Shown here: positions 6,030 to 9,403 of the stretch, one piece after another
Numbering within the stretch: position 1 is the stretch's first letter
Layout of the letters: every line of letters begins with the position of its first letter
Origin: JACROF01 sp964598995
GTDB lineage: Bacteria; Patescibacteriota; Microgenomatia; Levybacterales; UBA12049
Length of the DNA stretch: 9,403 bases
Reading direction: 5' to 3'
Assembly: GCA_964598995.1 (NCBI GenBank)
Contig: CAZRDR010000076.1
Coordinates: 1 to 9,403 of the forward strand
Notes under the pieces: generated by a model
What the model saw: only the letters and a program-made list of their open reading frames with translations
Database searches by the model: none
Told to the model about the DNA's origin: nothing
Program-made: the position numbers and the translations under genes

Positions 6030-6425
6030 CTATAAACCTACTTGTCTCGCAAACTCTCTTCCCTCTTTGAAGTTCGGATCGATCGTAAATACCTCATTGA
6101 GATACGCTCTTGCTTTATCTTTATCCCCTAACTGATACGTAACCACCGCTAATTTAAACTCCGCATCTCGATAGCCTGGATGGCGACTTACCACATCAGC
6201 CCAATACTGCTGTTCTTTCTTAAGCTCTTCGCGTTGATTGCTCGCAGCATGGAGTGTCTGAATTCCCTCAAAAAGCTGGAAGCCCTTAAGCATAATACTG
6301 ACCAAAAGGAAGGTCGAAATGAAGCTAAAACAGAAGATCTTCAGGTAGTAGACCTGCCTTTGAAGTGGGATTTCGGTAATAAATCGGAAATTATGCGGAA
6401 ATTGAGACTTAGTAGACTCGGGCAT
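6030..6425 (-). CDS. Small membrane-anchored TPR protein of unknown function
   Basis: 131 residues. The N-terminus (1-28) is basic, one hydrophobic segment follows (about 29-47, IFCFSFISTFLLVSIML in its core), then a charged, probably helical stretch (about 55-78), and one clear tetratricopeptide unit (about 86-119) with the pattern AEFKLAVVTYQLGDKDKARAYLNEVFTIDPNF. The positive N-terminus suggests it stays inside, with the TPR outside or periplasm-facing; this is inferred. A single TPR rarely acts alone, so oligomerisation or a partner is likely. No catalytic motif is seen. The start at 6425 is supported by a good promoter ending 10 nt upstream; there is no Shine-Dalgarno. The gene follows valS on the same strand after 48 bp and ends 2 bp from the L25 gene. 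The degenerate TPR tail of the GT-C-like protein is a loose parallel only. Confidence 0.75.
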   Translation of the reverse strand: MPESTKSQFPHNFRFITEIPLQRQVYYLKIFCFSFISTFLLVSIMLKGFQLFEGIQTLHAASNQREELKKEQQYWADVVSRHPGYRDAEFKLAVVTYQLGDKDKARAYLNEVFTIDPNFKEGREFARQVGL

Positions 6426-6435
6426 AGGCTAGACA

Positions 6436-6464
6436 ATAATACGTGAATTGTCGGGAAATGTCAC
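6436..6464 (-). promoter_or_regulatory. Sigma70-like promoter of the TPR gene (near-leaderless)
   Basis: On the minus strand GTGACA (6459-6464, 5 of 6), a 17-bp spacer and TATTAT (6436-6441, 5 of 6). The -10 ends 10 nt before the ATG at 6425, predicting a leader of about 3 nt. The promoter sits in the 48 bp after valS, so the TPR gene need not depend on valS transcription. Confidence 0.65.
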
Positions 6465-6475
6465 CCTCAACAATT
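6446..6475 (-). repeat. Inverted repeat between valS and the TPR gene
   Basis: AATTGT (6446-6451) and ACAATT (6470-6475) form a dyad with an 18-nt centre, inside which GGG and CCC can also pair. It begins in the valS stop codon and encloses the -35 box of the TPR promoter. No T-run follows on the minus strand, so it is a poor intrinsic terminator. An operator or a weak 3'-end hairpin are the alternatives. Confidence 0.4.
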
Positions 6476-8603
6476 AGGCAGTTGGCCACTTCTCGATCAT
6501 GATAGAGTCACTATGCCCAGGCATCTTCTGATAAATCTCCTCTGTTACAAATGGCATAAAAGGATGTAGAAGCTTTAAAAGGATAACGAAACTTGAACTA
6601 AGGACAACAAAAGCCTCTTTTTTTGTTCTTTCGTCCTGAGTTTGAATAATTTTCTTAACGTCCTCTATATAAATGTCAGCAAACTCATGCCAGATATAGT
6701 CATAAAGCCTCTCTGAGGCGAGATTGAATTGATATGTATCTATATATCTACTAATCTCTGCACTCAGCTTGGTCAGACTTGAAACAATTTTTTGACCATC
6801 AAATGAGTTTTTATAATCCTTTTTACTTAGTTCGCTAAGTGAAAGATGGCCATATTCAAGATCAGGGAACTGTGTCTTCTGGAATTCTAAAAATCTCGCC
6901 ATGTTCCAGAGCTTATTGGTGAACTTACGCGCTGCGTCGAGCTTGGGATATGAAAGACTTTGATCATTCCCCGTTGCATTCCCATACACGAGAGCAAATC
7001 GAACGGCATCAGCTCCATACTGCTCGATTAATTCTAATGGATTCACCACGTTCCCCTTACTCTTACTCATCTTCTTGCCATAAGGATCATTGACGATACC
7101 ATGGAAAAGAACATCTCGGAAAGGCACTTCTCCCGTGCGATAAAGACCAAGCATCACCATGCGTGAAACCCAAGCGCGAAGGATATCATATGCTGTCTCA
7201 AGAACTGCTGTTGGATAAAACTTCTCAAAATCTCCAGGCTTACTTGTTTGAAGGGTAACATAAGGCCACTGACCACTTGAGAACCACGTGTCAAAAGTAT
7301 CAGAATCCTGAACCCATTCTCCACCTGTAGGGGCATCTCCGTCAGTCACGATCCACTCACCGGTCTTCGTATTCTTCCAGGCAGGAATTCGCATCCCCCA
7401 GACGATCTGACGGCTGATGTTCCAATCACGCAAATTCTCCAGCCACTGGAAGTAATGTGTTTCAAAATTTTTAGGATGGATCTTAATCTGACCGTCCTTT
7501 ACTGCTTTAATTGCCTCTTTCTTAAGTGGCTCAACTTTAACAAACCATTGTTCAAGCGGTAATGGTTCAAGAACTGTTTTGCATTTATAACAGACTCCAA
7601 CGCGATTAACATAGTTCTCATCTATCTTTTCAAGTAAGCCTTTCTGTTGCATCTCTTCAACTATGGCTGCTCGCGCCTGCTTGACATACAGCCCTGCAAA
7701 TTTGCCTGCATGCTCATTCATTTTTCCGTCATAACCAATGACTTGCTTAAGGGGAAGATCATGCCGCTTCCCAATCTCAAAGTCGGTAAAGTCATGCGCA
7801 GGAGTAACTTTAACAACCCCAGTACCAAATTCTGGATCGACAGCCTCATCTGCAACCACTCTAATTTTCGCCTTGCCCAGCACTGTCTCGATCTCAATTT
7901 CTTTACCAATATACTGCTTGTAACGCTCATCATTGGGATTTACTGCTACTCCGGTATCACCAAATTTCGTCTCGGGACGAGTTGTCGCTAAGACAAGCGG
8001 TCCATATTTAATGTAATAAAGAGGACTATTCTTTTCTTCATGAACCACCTCAAGATCTGAAAATGAGGTCCCATCTTTCGTACAGTAATTAACGAGTTTA
8101 TAAGAGCGATAGACTAACCCATCGTCATACATTTTCTTGAATGTTTTATAAACCAATTTTTGGATATCTGGATCAAGAGTAAACTTCTCCCGCGACCAAT
8201 CAAGTGAGAAACCCAGTTTACGCAGCTGATTCTCAATCTTGCCACCTGACTCATGCACGAAATCCCAAATCAATTGATAGAGCTGCTCCTGGGTATAGTC
8301 AAACCTCGATTTACCATCAAGCTGCAGCTTTTTCTCAAACACAAACTGCGTTTCAATCCCTGCATGATCGGTCCCTGGAAGCCATAATGCTGCCTCTCCT
8401 TTCATACGATGGTACCGGATAAGAATATCCTCCACAGTAAACATCGCATGACCGAAATGCAGGTCGCCATTAGCATTTGGCGGAGGGAGAATAATACAGT
8501 ATGGTTTCCCGTCTGGATTTACTTCTGGCTTGAAATAGCCTCTCTCTTCCCAGGTAGAATAGTGTTTATCCTCGACACTTTGATGATTGTAGACTTTATC
8601 CAT
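6474..8603 (-). CDS. valS: Valyl-tRNA synthetase, short form without C-terminal arm
   Basis: 709 residues; typical bacterial ValS has about 880-950. It charges tRNA-Val in the cytoplasm. Class I motifs: HFGHA (49-53, the HIGH box) and KMSKS (511-515). The CP1 editing domain has TTRPET (207-212) and a block with Lys265, Thr267, Asp271 and Asp274, spaced as in the valyl editing pocket known from Thermus ValS. A CxxC (338, 341) precedes VLEPLPLEQWFVK (344-356), and WGMRIPAW (402-409) and DTFDTWFSS (435-443) are ValS-type. The anticodon-binding helices run to the end, where MPFVTEEIYQ (683-692) and the 'IMIEKWP' segment close the protein, so the family's C-terminal coiled-coil arm is missing. Just before HIGH the sequence reads PPPNANGD where most ValS have PPPNVTGS. 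The stop is clean and the next gene has its own promoter, so this is a true end, not a frameshift. Confidence 0.96.
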   Translation of the reverse strand: MDKVYNHQSVEDKHYSTWEERGYFKPEVNPDGKPYCIILPPPNANGDLHFGHAMFTVEDILIRYHRMKGEAALWLPGTDHAGIETQFVFEKKLQLDGKSRFDYTQEQLYQLIWDFVHESGGKIENQLRKLGFSLDWSREKFTLDPDIQKLVYKTFKKMYDDGLVYRSYKLVNYCTKDGTSFSDLEVVHEEKNSPLYYIKYGPLVLATTRPETKFGDTGVAVNPNDERYKQYIGKEIEIETVLGKAKIRVVADEAVDPEFGTGVVKVTPAHDFTDFEIGKRHDLPLKQVIGYDGKMNEHAGKFAGLYVKQARAAIVEEMQQKGLLEKIDENYVNRVGVCYKCKTVLEPLPLEQWFVKVEPLKKEAIKAVKDGQIKIHPKNFETHYFQWLENLRDWNISRQIVWGMRIPAWKNTKTGEWIVTDGDAPTGGEWVQDSDTFDTWFSSGQWPYVTLQTSKPGDFEKFYPTAVLETAYDILRAWVSRMVMLGLYRTGEVPFRDVLFHGIVNDPYGKKMSKSKGNVVNPLELIEQYGADAVRFALVYGNATGNDQSLSYPKLDAARKFTNKLWNMARFLEFQKTQFPDLEYGHLSLSELSKKDYKNSFDGQKIVSSLTKLSAEISRYIDTYQFNLASERLYDYIWHEFADIYIEDVKKIIQTQDERTKKEAFVVLSSSFVILLKLLHPFMPFVTEEIYQKMPGHSDSIMIEKWPTA

Positions 8604-8620
8604 AAGGTTAGTTGAGGCTA

Positions 8621-8629
8621 ATTGTAGCA
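8621..8629 (-). promoter_or_regulatory. Extended -10 of valS (TGCTACAAT)
   Basis: On the minus strand TGC precedes TACAAT (8621-8626, 5 of 6), ending 17 nt before the valS ATG; a leader of about 10 nt is predicted. At a 17-bp spacer the -35 would be TTCCCG (8644-8649), a poor match lying inside a direct repeat. No Shine-Dalgarno precedes the ATG. Confidence 0.55.
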
Positions 8630-8640
8630 GATAATAAATC

Positions 8641-8672
8641 CTTCGGGAATAGTTAGGGAGATCTTCGGGAAT
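8641..8672 (-). repeat. Two exact 10-bp direct repeats (ATTCCCGAAG) upstream of valS
   Basis: On the minus strand ATTCCCGAAG occurs at 8663-8672 and again at 8641-8650, starts 22 bp apart, about two helical turns. The copy nearer valS covers the -35 position of its extended -10 promoter; the farther one reaches the stop codon of the upstream gene. The placement fits an activator or repressor site. The binding protein is unknown. Confidence 0.5.
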
Positions 8673-8689
8673 TAACTGCGTTCAGTTAA
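8672..8689 (-). repeat. 7-bp hairpin at the end of the winged-helix gene
   Basis: TTAACTG (8672-8678) and CAGTTAA (8683-8689) form a perfect inverted repeat with a 4-nt loop, covering the last codons and the stop. The stem is AT-rich and no T-run follows, so a Rho-independent terminator is unlikely. It may be a 3'-end hairpin, an operator half or chance. Confidence 0.4.
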
Positions 8690-9403
8690 CATGTACCCAC
8701 GAGTGCGGATTGTACGAATTTCATAAGGACTTAATTGTTTTTTGAGCTTACTGCGAACCCTGGCGACGAGGCGGTCAATTGACCAGTCTGACACGCCAAA
8801 TTCCCGATACTCAGGCCAGACATTCTCGATAATGAGATCGCGTTCGCAGATCTCACCTAAATGTTCCTGCAGCAGCGTAAAGAGGAGATGTTCTTTTTTA
8901 CTAAAGACTAACTCTTTGTCATTAGACTGAGGCTTATCCTCAATCATCCGCAGGACATAATCAGCAAAGAGTGGATTGAAAAGTGAGTACCCATCATCAT
9001 CTTTTTTGACTAGGCCAGACTCAAAGACATAGGGAGCTGTTTTTTTCGCATCATCACCAATCTCATCCTTCTGCACCACATGGCCGACTACTTCTCGCTC
9101 TTTAGTCGACAGACTCTCCCACAGTTCTTCATTGAGAAGTGAGATACGCTCATCCTGAAGAAGATGTGAAGCTAAGTTACGAGAATCGTCTTCTTTATTC
9201 TGTCTTTCATGCAGAATAATAAGGGCTAATTGCAGATACTGAACATTGCCACCAACCAGTCGATAAAGCTCCGTCTCATCCTCAGCCGCAAGACTTAATT
9301 TATAGCGATGAATATAGCCCTTAGCAATTAAGCGCATATCCCCGAGGTTAGCCGGACGAACATACATGATCTGATAGAAAGCTGAGGCCTCTGATTTACT
9401 AAA
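8672..9403 (-). CDS. STAND/archaeal-type ATPase regulator with C-terminal OmpR/PhoB winged helix (5' part outside window)
   Basis: The frame is open to the window edge, giving the last 243 residues; a Met 12 codons in is not a credible start because the frame continues upstream. Residues about 14-62 (RPANLGDMRLIAKGY, then LYRLVGGNVQYLQLAL with GGN at 51-53) resemble the lid or sensor end of a P-loop STAND/NACHT or archaeal-type ATPase. Residues about 97-153 form a first winged helix of the kind that follows such ATPases (LSTKEREVV, FESGLVKKDDDGYSLFNPLFADYV). Residues 163-243 are a complete Trans_reg_C domain: FSKKEHLLFTLL (167-178), WSIDRLVARVRSKLKK as recognition helix (207-222) and IRTIRTRGYML (229-239). 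Such proteins are ligand- or ATP-switched transcription factors without a receiver domain. Family folds are well supported; ligand and targets are unknown. It lies 68 bp upstream of valS, same strand, with candidate operator repeats between them. Confidence 0.8.
   Translation of the reverse strand, partial: FSKSEASAFYQIMYVRPANLGDMRLIAKGYIHRYKLSLAAEDETELYRLVGGNVQYLQLALIILHERQNKEDDSRNLASHLLQDERISLLNEELWESLSTKEREVVGHVVQKDEIGDDAKKTAPYVFESGLVKKDDDGYSLFNPLFADYVLRMIEDKPQSNDKELVFSKKEHLLFTLLQEHLGEICERDLIIENVWPEYREFGVSDWSIDRLVARVRSKLKKQLSPYEIRTIRTRGYMLTERS

Noticed and set aside
6474..8603. Isoleucyl- or leucyl-tRNA synthetase, suggested by the ANGD loop
   Set aside because: The editing-domain block, CxxC-VLEP-QWFVK, WGMRIPAW and DTFDTWFSS segments are ValS-specific.
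8604..8671. T-box riboswitch or attenuator leader upstream of valS
   Set aside because: The gap is only 68 bp and the likely transcript leader about 10 nt. There is no room for a specifier stem, T-box sequence or terminator/antiterminator pair.
1..9403. tRNA/rRNA genes, CRISPR arrays, insertion sequences, prophage or attachment sites
   Set aside because: All gaps are 128 bp or shorter and contain no cloverleaf, repeat-spacer pattern, transposase fragment or flanking repeats that I can see.

Overview
The window looks like a compact, gene-dense bacterial chromosome segment using the standard stop codons: TGA ends the first gene, so this is not a lineage that reads TGA as glycine. It holds nine protein genes, no RNA genes and no mobile elements. 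The largest gap between genes is 128 bp. The short ValS, near-absence of Shine-Dalgarno sequences, very small intergenic gaps and gene content (YifB/ComM, RuvCAB, L25 with an acidic tail, a beta-lactamase-fold serine hydrolase, a GT-C-like membrane protein) suggest a member of the Patescibacteria/CPR, such as Saccharibacteria or Microgenomates. This is inference; no rRNA or marker gene here settles it.

Layout: (1) 1-480, + strand, 3' end of a YifB/ComM-type Mg-chelatase-like AAA+ ATPase. (2) 517-3084, + strand, a two-gene cell-surface unit: an anchored serine hydrolase of the class A beta-lactamase fold, then a multi-pass membrane protein that looks like a GT-C glycosyltransferase with an extracytoplasmic tail. 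(3) 3085-5212, - strand, ruvC-ruvA-ruvB, the complete Holliday-junction branch migration and resolution system, ending flush against the membrane-protein gene. (4) 5341-6027, + strand, ribosomal protein L25/CTC, divergent from ruvC. (5) 6030-6425, - strand, a small membrane-anchored TPR protein, convergent with the L25 gene. (6) 6474-8603, - strand, a short valyl-tRNA synthetase. (7) 8672-9403, - strand, the C-terminal part of a STAND-like ATPase ending in an OmpR/PhoB-type winged helix, cut by the window edge.

Functionally the segment mixes housekeeping information processing (recombination, ribosome, tRNA charging) with envelope functions and one regulator. The most interesting signal is regulatory. 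Nearly every gene has a sigma70-like -10 box only 9-17 nt before its start codon and no Shine-Dalgarno, implying leaderless or very short-leader mRNAs. Promoters with a poor -35 carry the TGn extended -10, while two with good -35 boxes lack it. The only clear Shine-Dalgarno belongs to ruvB, which lies inside an operon. Other points of interest are a 22-bp-spaced exact direct repeat over the -35 of valS next to the winged-helix gene, a catalytically altered beta-lactamase-like enzyme, a ValS without its C-terminal arm, and convergent genes with 0 and 2 bp between them. I see no convincing evidence of a wholly new multi-gene system; the regulator with its candidate sites and the envelope gene pair are the best leads.
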